A stretch of DNA of 64,000 bases from Pseudovibrio sp000156235 (GCF_000156235.1 NZ_DS996805.1:434001-498000), one strand, 5' to 3'. Counted from the first letter of the stretch, positions 54,186 to 63,848 are shown. The notes: a model not told the origin generated them from the letters alone. Numbers and translations: made by a program.

Positions 54186-54555
54186 TTTGTGCCAGCAGAA
54201 ATCTCTAACAGAACATTTCTGTCCGCATGTTAGTTTAAACAGCTCTATTGCAGTGCCAGGTCCTGGCCATACGGTGGTAGTCATGGCCCACACGTCATCA
54301 AAGATAATTTATGAGTATTGCTACAAAAACTTCCCCGCGAGCTAACTCAACCCTTGATAGACCTGCTCGAATGTCCGCTTGTGGCCCATGACAATGCCAA
54401 CCAGATAAGGGCTTAGTTTTCTTATTGAAGTCTAAGCTCATCCTCCGAGCACATCGCTCGTTCCGACGTCTATAAATCTAGATCTCAAAACCGTCTTCTA
54501 CATGCAGTAAAATCGGTTTGATGTGGTGGTTGAGGGATGGCATGGAGGAGCTGTT
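54186..54555. other. Intergenic region with a dispersed motif copy
   Basis: 370 bp, no gene seen. A minus-strand copy of the dispersed element (GGGCCACAAGCGGACATTCG) lies at about 54371-54391. Confidence 0.55.
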
Positions 54556-55188
54556 ATGACCATTACAAACCTTCCTATGATCCGACCAACAAAGCCTGCT
54601 TGGAATCGTGGCAGGATCATCGGTCAAAAACGGCCTTTACTACCGAAACACGTTTGGGCTATTCGTGTCCGCCTAGAACTTGCAGGGAAAACGCGTGAGT
54701 TGGCTTTGTTCAATACAGCAATTGATAGCAAGCTCAGAGGGTGCGATCTTGTCCGCTTGAAAGTAGTTGACGTTTTTGTTGCGGGGCGAATGAAAGAGCG
54801 CACTTCAATAATACAGAGTAAGACCGGCAAGCCTGTTCAGTTTGAACTTATGGAGGGAACCAGATCAGCCTTGTCAAAATGGATCGACAGTCCAGAAATG
54901 GTCGGGTCAGAGTACTTATGGCCTGGTCGGTTTCATGACAAGCCGCATATTTCGACGCGACAGTATGGCCGCATGCTGAAAGAGTGGGTTTTATCAATCG
55001 GGCTAGAACCAAGCTCTTACGGCACACACTCAATACGCAGAACTAAAGTCGCGCAGATCTACAAGAAGACAGGTAATCTTCGAGCGGTGCAGCTTCTTCT
55101 TGGTCACACAAAGATGGACAGTACTGTCAGATACCTAGGTATAGACCTTGAAGATGCACTTTCGTTGTCAGAGAAAATAGACATTTAG
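54556..55188 (+). CDS. Short tyrosine recombinase/integrase
   Basis: 210 aa from ATG 54556 behind GGAGGAG (54544-54550). The catalytic set is visible: first Arg in SKLRGCDLVRLKV, HSIRRTK (HxxR), LLLGHTKMDSTVRYLG with late His and Tyr. It lacks the usual N-terminal SAM-like domain, as in the ~200-aa recombinases common on alphaproteobacterial plasmids and islands. No inverted or direct repeat flanking it was recognised. It may mark a second mobile segment. Confidence 0.85.
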   Translation: MTITNLPMIRPTKPAWNRGRIIGQKRPLLPKHVWAIRVRLELAGKTRELALFNTAIDSKLRGCDLVRLKVVDVFVAGRMKERTSIIQSKTGKPVQFELMEGTRSALSKWIDSPEMVGSEYLWPGRFHDKPHISTRQYGRMLKEWVLSIGLEPSSYGTHSIRRTKVAQIYKKTGNLRAVQLLLGHTKMDSTVRYLGIDLEDALSLSEKIDI

Positions 55189-55297
55189 AAGACAAGGAGC
55201 TGGAAGGGAGCAGCTCCATATCTTCTTTCAGTGTTTGACCTGAAGCCTATAGACTGATTGCCTTCTCTCTCTGCTGGCAGATTGCTCACCCTCCAAG

Positions 55298-55316
55298 GAA
55301 GTAAGGGGCCCTTACT
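55298..55316 (-). terminator. Palindrome overlapping the adaptor gene stop
   Basis: AAGTAAGGGGCCCTTACTT is a near-perfect dyad that includes the stop codon of the adaptor gene. A second hairpin GGAGCTG/CAGCTCC lies ~90 bp further. One or both may end the type I secretion operon; U-tracts are poor. Confidence 0.4.
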
Positions 55317-56628
55317 TCTCCTTAAGCGCATGGGCGATCTGGTCCTGGAGGGGTTTTATGAAGTAGGAGAGGACGGTGCGTTCGCCGGTTTGGATGAAGC
55401 CTTCGACGGGCATGCCGGGGACGAGGGTCTGGCCGTTCAGCTTTGGCATCTCGCTTTCCAGGATCTTCAGGCGGGCCAGATAAAACGGCTCGCCGGTGAC
55501 CTCATCACGGGTCAGGTCCGGAGAGACGTTGAGCACGGCTGCGCTGAGCTCCGGTGTGGTGCGCTGGTCGAAGGCGGCAAGGCGCACGTAAGCGTCCTGT
55601 CCCACCTGCAGCTGGTCCACGTCGATTGGCTGAACACGGCTTTCGATCACCAGTTCGCTGTCTTCCGGCACCACCAGCATCAGGGTGTCACCCGGTGCAA
55701 TCACGCCGCCCACGGTGTGAACCGCAAGCTGGTGCACATAGCCGGATTGCGGCGCGCGGATGTCGATGCGCTTGAGGCGATCTTCTGCGGCAACTTCCTG
55801 TTCTTCCAGCTCTGCAATCTGAGAGCGGATGGTTTGCAGGTCAGAGAGCACCTTTTCAAGGAACTCCTCGTCCAGCTGCAGGATCTGCACGCGTTTTTCG
55901 CTGATGGCTTCCTTGGTCTGGGCGATCTGGGAGATCAGCCCGCCGCGATCACCGATCAGCTCGGCGCGCTCGCGTTTGATGGCGGTGACCTGAGAGGCGT
56001 TGATCAGGCGCTTTTCTAAAAGTGAGGAGAAGTCAGAAAGCTGCTGGGTGACCAGATCGATGCTTTCTGCCTTGGCATCGCGCTGCACCTGCAGGCCTTC
56101 AATCTGCTGCTCCAACTGAGCGATCTGTTCGCCAAGCTGTTTTTTGCGGCCCTTGATGCCTTGCTGGCGGGCGTCAAACAGAGCCTGTTCGCCATCGAGA
56201 GCTGTGGCGGCAATCTCGTCAGTCTTGGCCAGCTCAACAAGAGTTTCCGGGAAGATCACACGTTGTTCGCGGCGCCATTCAGCGGAAAGGCGGGCTTCCT
56301 GAGCCTGCATCTGATGCAGGCGCTTGCGGGTGATGGCAAGGTTGGCTTTGACCACGGTCTCATCAAGGCGGAACAGCACGTCACCGGCTTTGACCTCGTC
56401 GCCGTCTTTGACGAGGATCTCACCGACAATGCCGCCTTCCTGATGCTGCACCTTCTTGGCCTGACCATCAACCGCGATGGAGCCGGAGGTGATCACCGCG
56501 CTGTTGATCTTGGCAACAGAAGCCCAGCCTCCAAGGCCAAGAACCAGAACGCCCACAAGAGCGATGCCCCAGCGCAGGTGTTTTTTACGAGAGGACTGAA
56601 TGGAGGAAAGTGTTGTTTGCTCAGGCAT
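55312..56628 (-). CDS. HlyD-family periplasmic adaptor of a type I secretion system
   Basis: 438 aa. One membrane helix near residues 20-40 (LRWGIALVGVLVLGLGGWAS), then a split lipoyl/barrel part (VQHQEGGIVGEILVKDGDEV), a long coiled-coil hairpin (~110-285, rich in Q, E, L and K) and the C-terminal half-motif RIDIRAPQSGYVHQLAVHT and LVPGMPVEGFI. This is the PrtE/HlyD pattern linking an ABC exporter to a TolC-type outer membrane channel. Its start overlaps the ABC gene stop by 8 bp. No TolC homologue is in the window. Confidence 0.92.
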   Translation of the reverse strand: MPEQTTLSSIQSSRKKHLRWGIALVGVLVLGLGGWASVAKINSAVITSGSIAVDGQAKKVQHQEGGIVGEILVKDGDEVKAGDVLFRLDETVVKANLAITRKRLHQMQAQEARLSAEWRREQRVIFPETLVELAKTDEIAATALDGEQALFDARQQGIKGRKKQLGEQIAQLEQQIEGLQVQRDAKAESIDLVTQQLSDFSSLLEKRLINASQVTAIKRERAELIGDRGGLISQIAQTKEAISEKRVQILQLDEEFLEKVLSDLQTIRSQIAELEEQEVAAEDRLKRIDIRAPQSGYVHQLAVHTVGGVIAPGDTLMLVVPEDSELVIESRVQPIDVDQLQVGQDAYVRLAAFDQRTTPELSAAVLNVSPDLTRDEVTGEPFYLARLKILESEMPKLNGQTLVPGMPVEGFIQTGERTVLSYFIKPLQDQIAHALKEK

Positions 56629-58414
56629 GTGGCACCACGCTCAATGGTCCTGTTTTTGCAGCAGCTGGCGCTGGCTTAGCGCCAGGGGCCGGAGCACCAG
56701 CTGGTGCAGGCACGCCGGTTGGGGCGCTGATTTTTGGCAGGACTTCTTCTTTCGGGCCAAAGGCGGCCTGCTGGCCATCCTTTACAACAAGCAGCAGCTC
56801 AACGGCTGAGATCGCGCTTGGGCGGTGCGCCACAACAATCACGATGCTGCCGTTCTGGCGCATCAGTTTGATGGCGCGGGTTAATGCGGCTTCGCCTTCT
56901 GCATCCAGATTGGAGTTTGGTTCATCCAGTACGATCAGGAACGGGCTGTCATAAAGCGCGCGGGCCAGACCAATGCGCTGACGCTGACCGGCAGAAAGCA
57001 GAGCCCCGCCTTCGCCTACTTGCGTGTCATAGCCATCTGTCAGGCCGGTCACCAGCTCATGCACATTGGCCAGCTGAGCCGCTTCGAGGATTTTCTCGTC
57101 ATTGCGCTCAGGCGCAAAGCGCGAGATATTTTCAGCAATGGTGCCGTCGAACAGTTCCACGTCCTGCGGCAGGTAGCCGATAGCGGTGCCGAGACGGTCC
57201 TCAGACCACTGGCCCAGCTCGGCGCCATCAAGGCGCACGGAGCCGCGATGGATCGGCCAGACGCCCACAAGCGCGCGGACCAGACTGGTCTTGCCGGACC
57301 CGGACGGGCCAATGATGCCCATGCCATCTCCGGCCTTGAGTTCAAAGTTCACACCAGCCAGCGTGACGGCGCGGGCCCCTGGAGGGGCCGTTGCGATCTG
57401 CTGCACGTTAAGGGTCTTGCTTGGCAGAGGTAGTTCGGTTTCTGGTGCGCTTTCATCCAGACCTTCCAGCGCTTTTTCCAGACGGGCACGGGCCTGACGG
57501 GCAGCGATGAATACACGCCACTGACCAACGGCCTGCTCAACGGGAGACAGGGCACGGGAGGTGATGATGGAGGCGGCAATCATGACACCGGGAGAGACTT
57601 CTTGAAGGATCGCCAGCCAGGCGCCAACAGCCAGAACGGCGGAGCCGAGCAGGAAGCGGAAGGCTTTGATGGCGGTGGCAAACAGGGAGGCGCGGTCACC
57701 GGCCTTGGTCTGGGCATCATAAAACCGGGCGTTGGCTTCATCCCACTTGTTGGTGAGCGTTGCGCTCATGCCAAGGGCGCGCACCACTTCCGCATTGCGG
57801 CGGGCGCCGGTGCGGGTGTTGCTGCGCTGAGCATTCTGCGCGGCCAGTTCCTTGGCAGGCGCGCGGCTCATGAACTCGTTGGCAAGCACCAGAGACAAGA
57901 TGATCACGGCACCGGCCAGGGCCAGAATGCCAAGCCAGAAATGCAGCACGAACACCAGACCCAGATAGATCGGCATCCATGGAATATCGAAGAGCGCGGC
58001 TGGACCCTGACCGCCCCAGAACTGGCGCATGGTCTCCAGATCGCGGATCGGGTCGACGTTTTTGCCGGTGTTGCCCATGCGCAGCGGAACGCGCAGGTTG
58101 GCGAGGAACGCGGTGCGTGACAGGCGGGCGTCGATCTCCTGCGAGATACGTGACAGGCCGCGGGCACGAATGCCTTCAAGCAGAGCAAAGAACAGGTAGA
58201 GGATACCGGCGAAGCTGGCGATGATCACCAGTGTTGGAACACTGTGGCTGGCCAGAACCCGGTCATAGATCTGCAGCATGAACATCGGGCCAGTCAGCAT
58301 CAAAAGGTTGATGACCAGACTTAAAACCCCAACGCCCGCATACCCGGACCGCGACGCACCAAACGCCTCAGATACCAGCGGGCGCTTAGGTGCAATAGAT
58401 TGTTGTGAAGACAT
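56621..58414 (-). CDS. Type I secretion ABC transporter (PrtD-like)
   Basis: 597 aa. Residues ~20-310 are the membrane domain; residues ~340-560 the ATPase with Walker A GIIGPSGSGKTSLV, signature LSAGQRQRIGLARAL and Walker B FLIVLDEPNSNLD. There is no N-terminal C39-like domain, which places it in the PrtD/AprD subgroup exporting RTX proteases and related proteins. An unusual Ala-Pro-rich tail (PTGVPAPAGAPAPGAKPAPA) ends the protein. It follows the RTX gene at 58556 after a hairpin and is coupled to the adaptor. Confidence 0.93.
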   Translation of the reverse strand: MSSQQSIAPKRPLVSEAFGASRSGYAGVGVLSLVINLLMLTGPMFMLQIYDRVLASHSVPTLVIIASFAGILYLFFALLEGIRARGLSRISQEIDARLSRTAFLANLRVPLRMGNTGKNVDPIRDLETMRQFWGGQGPAALFDIPWMPIYLGLVFVLHFWLGILALAGAVIILSLVLANEFMSRAPAKELAAQNAQRSNTRTGARRNAEVVRALGMSATLTNKWDEANARFYDAQTKAGDRASLFATAIKAFRFLLGSAVLAVGAWLAILQEVSPGVMIAASIITSRALSPVEQAVGQWRVFIAARQARARLEKALEGLDESAPETELPLPSKTLNVQQIATAPPGARAVTLAGVNFELKAGDGMGIIGPSGSGKTSLVRALVGVWPIHRGSVRLDGAELGQWSEDRLGTAIGYLPQDVELFDGTIAENISRFAPERNDEKILEAAQLANVHELVTGLTDGYDTQVGEGGALLSAGQRQRIGLARALYDSPFLIVLDEPNSNLDAEGEAALTRAIKLMRQNGSIVIVVAHRPSAISAVELLLVVKDGQQAAFGPKEEVLPKISAPTGVPAPAGAPAPGAKPAPAAAKTGPLSVVPHA

Positions 58415-58518
58415 GTTTCACTCACGATCAGTAAGCAAGAAACCCATAAAGACAGGTTAGATAGGTGGCGGCTGTGCTAGGCGTAACCACAAACAACAGT
58501 CACACCAGAGATCAGAGA

Positions 58519-58544
58519 GACACGGGCCTTCCTTGGCCCGTGTC
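58519..58544 (-). terminator. Hairpin between RTX substrate and exporter genes
   Basis: GACACGGGCC (58519-58528) pairs perfectly with GGCCCGTGTC (58535-58544) around TTCCTT, 12 bp beyond the RTX stop. It has no strong U-tract, so it may be an attenuator that makes substrate mRNA more abundant than exporter mRNA. Confidence 0.6.
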
Positions 58545-58555
58545 CTAGTGATTTC

Positions 58556-61423
58556 TTAGGCTATGAAATCACCATAGATATCGATCTCAGCAATGTGCAG
58601 ATAATCGCCATTTGGATGATCGATACGGACTTCGTCACCAATGATACCACCAACCTCGATCAGCTGGTTATGTGCTGAAGTCAGATTTGAGGATGACCAC
58701 ACCTTTACGTCATCATCCCAGACTTCGATTTGAGCGCCTTTTAGACGAGAACTTGTCCAATTATCCTGACGGTTTTCTAGGTCAATGAACTCAATCAGAG
58801 CATCTTCACCAAGATCAATGCTAAGCCATGGAGCAGCATCATCTCTATGTGTGTGGTTGATTGTATCAACGTCACCATCAAGCACGTTGTACGCGAGGTA
58901 GTCACTATCCGAGTAGTTGGTTGATTGATCTGCTGCGCTGGTAGCAATCAGCGTGTCTGTCAGGTTTGTGATATCTTCATCATACACCCGTTTAGCTAAC
59001 TCAGATGCCGTTAAAGTCACGTCATAAGTTGCTGCATTGTCTTCATTGACGGAGACACTTGTTTGCAACGAAGATTTATCGAAGTCTGTCAAAGTGACTG
59101 AGTTGTTATTGTCAGTTGAAAGACTATTGCCTGCATCGGACAGAGAACTGATCAACGCTTCGTGTTCTGATGCAGTTAGCCCTTTGAAAACAAGAATATC
59201 ATTGATGCCTAGATCCGTTATCGTGTCTTGCCCAGAATCTGCGGTAAAGATAAAGGCATCGACACCAATGCCACCAACTAGCGTATCGTTTCCACCAGCG
59301 CCGGTTATCCTGTCATTTCCGCCAGCACCCGACAGTATATTCCCCTCGTCATCACCTGTGATGATATCGTGTCCATGCGATCCGATTACATTTTCGATCT
59401 CAAATAATTGGTCCCCATCTGCCTCATCTTCACCCTCATAGAGGGCTTCAGAGGTTGCGTAGTACATTCTGTAGCTGCTATCCCATTGCTTGAAGCCCAA
59501 ATCAACGTCTACAGAAACCGCATCAAAAAAGGCCACGGTATCACTGTCAGATGAGCCATCGAGATTTTCACCACCAAAAATGAAGTCCTTACCTTTACCG
59601 CCAAACAGCAGGTCATCTCCTCCCATACCCCACAGTACTACGTCCTGAGCTTTATTTGCTTTCGCAGTTGAGGTGGAATTGACTGCGGTTGGTACGAAAC
59701 CACCAAGGATATCACCATAATTGGTTCCCGCCCAACGATAGTTATCGGTTACGTCGTCGTAAATCGTCCGACCTGAGTAGGCCCCAATATCTATGTAACC
59801 CAGATTGGAGCCTTGCATTTCTCCGGCCCAATCACCCATATTCTGTTTATCGGTTCCATAATAGAAGTTCTCCCCATCATACATGGAGTAGCTCTCTCGC
59901 ATACTGAATCCGATCGCTTTAAGAACTTCATCATTAATTGTTTCGCCTAGGTAATCTTTGGTCATATAGTCGGGAACATAGTCAACTAGATCCTCAGCCC
60001 AATTGGCGACAACGATTTGTTGGTTTTCACCCTGACGTTTGTCTGTTACCGCGAACGCGATACTGCCAGCGGGATTCCATATAAATTCGTAGTTAGTGTC
60101 AAAATTACCATTTTCGACTGCAACCGGAATCATGACGTGATCTTCAAATGGGTTAAAGTCATTAATCTGAACTTCGGCTGTCTTGCCCCAACTAGCATCA
60201 ATGGTAAATGTCGTCTTTGATGAGTTTGTTGCTGTGTAATAAGCATCAAAGCCAGAAGCTATTGCTTTCGCAACTGTACCGAGTGCTTTCACACCCGGTA
60301 TAATCCCCGCTGCACTGCCAGCCGCATCCAGGATAGATGTCCAATCATTGCCTTTGTCAGGAAAAGCTGCCGAAATATCAATAACCAAGTCGCTGGTATA
60401 ATCAGTGCTGCCATCACCAATGATGAACATATCCGCGCCAGCCCCGCCCCAAAGCTGGTCACTTACGGCTTGGTCCTTTAGCGAGCCTGAGGAAAGAATG
60501 TCGTTCCCTGTTCCCCCATAGATAGTATCAGCGCCGGTACCGCCATCGAGAATATCATTCCCGTCATATCCGTAAATTACATCGTCGCCTTCACCACCAT
60601 AAGCTATGTCGATATGGTCTACAGCTATATCGACATTGGGTGTTGTCGCTACATAGGTTGCCCCATGAATGATGTCATCACCTGCACCACCATGCATTTC
60701 ATTGGCACTGGCTACTGTGTTTCCAGATGAACCACCCCAGATTATGTCATTGCCTTTGCCACCTTCTATCCGATCAGCCCCATCACCGCCGTAGATCGTA
60801 TCCGCGTCATCACCACCGTCGATTTGGTCAGCCCCATCACCACCCCATATTGTATCGATGCCTGCACCGCCATCAATGTGGTCATCGCCCCCACGACCAT
60901 AAATCTCGTCATGTCCATCCTGACCATAAAACGTATCAGCATGGCCAGTACCATTTAGATCATCGTTACCATCCCCCATATAGGCTGTAACGCCATAAGA
61001 CAGACCGTAAAAGTCAGCAGTGTCATTGTTGTAAGTAAAGTCGAATATCTCAACATTGTGTGCAACGACACTCAGCGAATTGAACCTGATGTGTCCATCA
61101 TTTTTCGAATAGCCTCCTTCGACATTGACGGTGTCTCCATCCAGCACTGTGAGTTCAGTCGACTGAATATTATTTCCGCTATATTTCAATGCATCTATGC
61201 CTTCATCACCATAGTAATGGAGGTTCGAGTTTTTCTTTACGCCGCTACCGGACCTATGGAATGAGTCCAGCGTCACTGAATCATTATCCTCAGAACCCAG
61301 AAGGTTAGAGTCTTTTCTTTTCTTTCTTGAGATTCCGCCAAGGGTAACGCTGCCGTCAATATGTGTATTTTTGGAGTTAACGTACTTGGTGCCCATTTTT
61401 TCTAATCCAAGTGTTGGGCGCAC
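58556..61423 (-). CDS. RTX protein with C-terminal F5/8-type (F-type lectin-like) domain
   Basis: 955 aa from a GTG at 61423 (AGG ~8 nt ahead); ATG 61396 is the alternative. There is no signal peptide. RTX repeats cluster at residues ~150-300 (GGDGADQIDGGDDADTIYGG) and ~690-740 (GAGGNDTLVGGIGVDAF). The last ~130 residues read NHTHRDDAAPWLSIDLGEDA then ENRQDNWTSSRLKGAQIEVW, a discoidin/F-type lectin pattern with His, Arg-x-Asp and a later Arg. It is therefore probably a secreted, calcium-folded, sugar-binding protein. The exporter and adaptor genes follow directly, so it is their likely substrate. A short hydrophobic segment occurs near residue 370. Confidence 0.87.
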   Translation of the reverse strand: MRPTLGLEKMGTKYVNSKNTHIDGSVTLGGISRKKRKDSNLLGSEDNDSVTLDSFHRSGSGVKKNSNLHYYGDEGIDALKYSGNNIQSTELTVLDGDTVNVEGGYSKNDGHIRFNSLSVVAHNVEIFDFTYNNDTADFYGLSYGVTAYMGDGNDDLNGTGHADTFYGQDGHDEIYGRGGDDHIDGGAGIDTIWGGDGADQIDGGDDADTIYGGDGADRIEGGKGNDIIWGGSSGNTVASANEMHGGAGDDIIHGATYVATTPNVDIAVDHIDIAYGGEGDDVIYGYDGNDILDGGTGADTIYGGTGNDILSSGSLKDQAVSDQLWGGAGADMFIIGDGSTDYTSDLVIDISAAFPDKGNDWTSILDAAGSAAGIIPGVKALGTVAKAIASGFDAYYTATNSSKTTFTIDASWGKTAEVQINDFNPFEDHVMIPVAVENGNFDTNYEFIWNPAGSIAFAVTDKRQGENQQIVVANWAEDLVDYVPDYMTKDYLGETINDEVLKAIGFSMRESYSMYDGENFYYGTDKQNMGDWAGEMQGSNLGYIDIGAYSGRTIYDDVTDNYRWAGTNYGDILGGFVPTAVNSTSTAKANKAQDVVLWGMGGDDLLFGGKGKDFIFGGENLDGSSDSDTVAFFDAVSVDVDLGFKQWDSSYRMYYATSEALYEGEDEADGDQLFEIENVIGSHGHDIITGDDEGNILSGAGGNDRITGAGGNDTLVGGIGVDAFIFTADSGQDTITDLGINDILVFKGLTASEHEALISSLSDAGNSLSTDNNNSVTLTDFDKSSLQTSVSVNEDNAATYDVTLTASELAKRVYDEDITNLTDTLIATSAADQSTNYSDSDYLAYNVLDGDVDTINHTHRDDAAPWLSIDLGEDALIEFIDLENRQDNWTSSRLKGAQIEVWDDDVKVWSSSNLTSAHNQLIEVGGIIGDEVRIDHPNGDYLHIAEIDIYGDFIA

Positions 61424-61524
61424 GCTTTTTACCTAAGCAAACCTTAGGTGAGCGCAACGCCGAGTTTCTAAGGACGGAATTGTCCAACTCCTACATGGAT
61501 ACTGCGGGTCTGTTTTCGGGTCTC

Positions 61525-61558
61525 GTGACAAACTGTGACAAACATCTGTCACAGTTTG
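61525..61558. promoter_or_regulatory. Tandem GTGACAAAC repeat plus inverted copy
   Basis: GTGACAAAC occurs at 61525-61533 and again at 61535-61543, a 10-bp period as in OmpR-family binding sites. The second copy is also half of a perfect 12-bp dyad, CAAACTGTGACA / TGTCACAGTTTG (61529-61540 and 61547-61558). It sits between the kinase stop and the RTX gene start, ~100 bp upstream of the RTX start. It may be a regulator site, a terminator for the kinase gene, or both. Confidence 0.5.
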
Positions 61559-61567
61559 AAAGGCTGA

Positions 61568-63064
61568 TTAATCCTGTCGGTGGAGCGGAAGACAAAGCTC
61601 AGCTCGCAGCCCACCTTCAGCGCGGTTTAACAGACGTATAGAACCACCTTGGTCCGTTACAATTGTCTTCACAATTGCTAGCCCCAAGCCACTGCCGGGT
61701 ACGTCTGTCACCAAACGCTCAAACGGCTGGAATACGAGTTCCAGCTCATCCTCTGGAATGCCAGGGCCATTATCATCAATGGTGATAACAGCCTCATCGC
61801 CATCTTCAGAAACAGTTGCATAAGCTGCCCCACCATACTTGCAGGCATTCTCAACGAGGTTGGATAAGCAGCGCTGGATTGCATTCACGCGGCATGACAC
61901 GATGACAGGCGCTGCATCTGCCATTTCAGCGGTATCTCCCAGCTCACAGCGCTCCTCAATCACCACGTCCAGTAGAAGTGAGAGGTCTACACGCTGGAAG
62001 TCTCCATCTCGCATCACCGCACGTGAAAAAATCATTATCGAGTCCAAGGTATTCTGTACTTGATCCAAACGAGCTGAAATTTGATGTCTCGCCGTATCTG
62101 GTTTGATTGCTTCACTAAGCCTTTTAACCCCGGATAAAGGCCCCTTTAAATCATGAGCAAGACTGCGCAAAAGGCCGACTTGATAGTCGACAGCCAATGA
62201 AACACGCTCATTCATACGGTTAAATGACTTGATGATTTCTCGGGTATCACGAGGTCCTTCTACAGCCAAAATGGAAGTAGTCTCACCACGGCCAAGCCGT
62301 TCTGCTTCATGTGAAAGACGCCAAAAGGGCCTCATAACGCGCCGGCTGATCAAGAAAATGACTACTGCTATTAAAAGAGAAATGAGGCTCGAGATGATAA
62401 GATTTGTGTAGGCGACATTGATCGGTGGCAAACGTCTAAGATGATAGACTGTTAGCCACTCACCAGTCGCATCATGGCGTAATGCTATCCTGTGCACTTC
62501 TGCACGTGGCTGAAGTCGAAAAAAATCCAGAAGGCTCTCTGGTGAAATCGGTTTCTCCTCAAAGACCCATCTTGGGGCTGTTTTCCAGTCAAGCTCATGT
62601 GCAAAGAGGGTACGTGGAGGTTCTCCAAGACCTAATATAGGTGACTGATTTGCCTTCATTCCAGGGGGCGGAGGAGGAGTTGGAAAGCCACGTTCTGTCA
62701 CAATCACTTCTGAAACTGGCAGCCCCGCAAGGTTATACCAAGAAAGTGCTTCAGCCTCTATATCAGGGCGTCGCTTGTCACCTTCAAGAAGTGCTCGCGG
62801 AGTTCCCCATTCTACATGGACAGTTAAATTAGATAGGGTTTGCGTATATCTGACACGTTGGTTTTCTGGCAGGGCTAGAGCTCCACGAAATGACCTCCCT
62901 GCCAGTGTAAAGTGAAGGCTTTTTTGACCAGCTGATACAAACTGTACATCAGCTATACGTGCTACAATCACATTTACGAGCTGAATTGCCATTACCAGCC
63001 CAATAACCAGTAACATTAGCTGTTGACCAAGAGTAAAACGGGCTAAAAACCTCATTGATTTCAT
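61568..63064 (-). CDS. Membrane sensor histidine kinase
   Basis: 498 aa. Membrane helices at ~12-35 and ~215-240 enclose a ~180-residue periplasmic sensor with a proline-rich loop (PTPPPPPGMKAN). A HAMP domain follows, then the H-box SLAHDLKGPLSGVKRL (phospho-His near residue 303) and an ATPase domain with N box LVENACKYGG, G1 DDNGPGIPE and G2 GSGLGLAIV. It is EnvZ-like in layout. It is divergent from an OmpR-type regulator and adjacent to the RTX/secretion operon. Confidence 0.92.
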   Translation of the reverse strand: MKSMRFLARFTLGQQLMLLVIGLVMAIQLVNVIVARIADVQFVSAGQKSLHFTLAGRSFRGALALPENQRVRYTQTLSNLTVHVEWGTPRALLEGDKRRPDIEAEALSWYNLAGLPVSEVIVTERGFPTPPPPPGMKANQSPILGLGEPPRTLFAHELDWKTAPRWVFEEKPISPESLLDFFRLQPRAEVHRIALRHDATGEWLTVYHLRRLPPINVAYTNLIISSLISLLIAVVIFLISRRVMRPFWRLSHEAERLGRGETTSILAVEGPRDTREIIKSFNRMNERVSLAVDYQVGLLRSLAHDLKGPLSGVKRLSEAIKPDTARHQISARLDQVQNTLDSIMIFSRAVMRDGDFQRVDLSLLLDVVIEERCELGDTAEMADAAPVIVSCRVNAIQRCLSNLVENACKYGGAAYATVSEDGDEAVITIDDNGPGIPEDELELVFQPFERLVTDVPGSGLGLAIVKTIVTDQGGSIRLLNRAEGGLRAELCLPLHRQD

Positions 63065-63155
63065 TTAACTATCTCGACATTGGGACAAGTTGACGCAAAG
63101 ATGCTACAATATATGCGTGCTGCAAAGTCAAATGATTATCTGAGGTTTATACTGG

Positions 63156-63848
63156 ATGAGCGAGAGTATTTTGATCGTAGACGATGATCACATTCTCGGA
63201 GAAGAGTTAGAAGCAGCCTTGTCCAATGTTGGCTATTCGACCCATCGCACGACGAGTGTTCCAGAGGCTCGGCAGGTTTGGAACAAGACAAAAATCGATC
63301 TCTGCTTTGTCGATATCGTAATGCCTGGCCCTTCAGGAAAAGTGTTTTGCCGCGAAATTAGAGAACGCTCTGATACTGCTATCATTATGATGAGCTCACT
63401 CAGTGATCAGGACACAATCATAGCATTGCTTGACATTGGCGCTGATGATTACATCGTCAAACCATTCGCTTTCGCAGAGATCATGGCACGCGCACGTGCC
63501 GTGCTACGTCGTCGCAAAGATCACACTCAACAGCACACAACCTCTACAATGGAGTTTGGTGATTGGACATTCGATCTTCAGCTTCGCCGTCTGTCTAACA
63601 TTAAAGGACTCACCGTGCCTCTCACACAAAGTGAAGCAACGGTCCTTCGTTTTTTTGCGCAAAGTCCCGGCGTTGTTTTTTCCCGAGAAGACATTCTAGC
63701 TGTTGCCAGAACACGCCAGCACGCTGGCAAAGACGATCGCTCTGTAGATACCTTAATCAAGCGCTTGCGACGAAAAATCGAAGTTGAACCTTCAAACCCA
63801 ATGCACATTCTGACCGAATGGGGTAAGGGCTATACGTTCCAGAATTGA
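63156..63848 (+). CDS. OmpR-family response regulator
   Basis: 230 aa. Receiver domain with the acidic pocket (VDDDH), phospho-acceptor Asp53 in CFVDIVMPG, and Lys in YIVKPFAF. The C-terminal winged helix (residues ~130-228) ends with DRSVDTLIKRLRRKIEVEP and WGKGYTF, the standard OmpR/PhoB recognition region. It is the partner of the kinase across a 91-bp gap. The GTGACAAAC tandem near 61530 is a plausible target. Confidence 0.93.
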   Translation: MSESILIVDDDHILGEELEAALSNVGYSTHRTTSVPEARQVWNKTKIDLCFVDIVMPGPSGKVFCREIRERSDTAIIMMSSLSDQDTIIALLDIGADDYIVKPFAFAEIMARARAVLRRRKDHTQQHTTSTMEFGDWTFDLQLRRLSNIKGLTVPLTQSEATVLRFFAQSPGVVFSREDILAVARTRQHAGKDDRSVDTLIKRLRRKIEVEPSNPMHILTEWGKGYTFQN

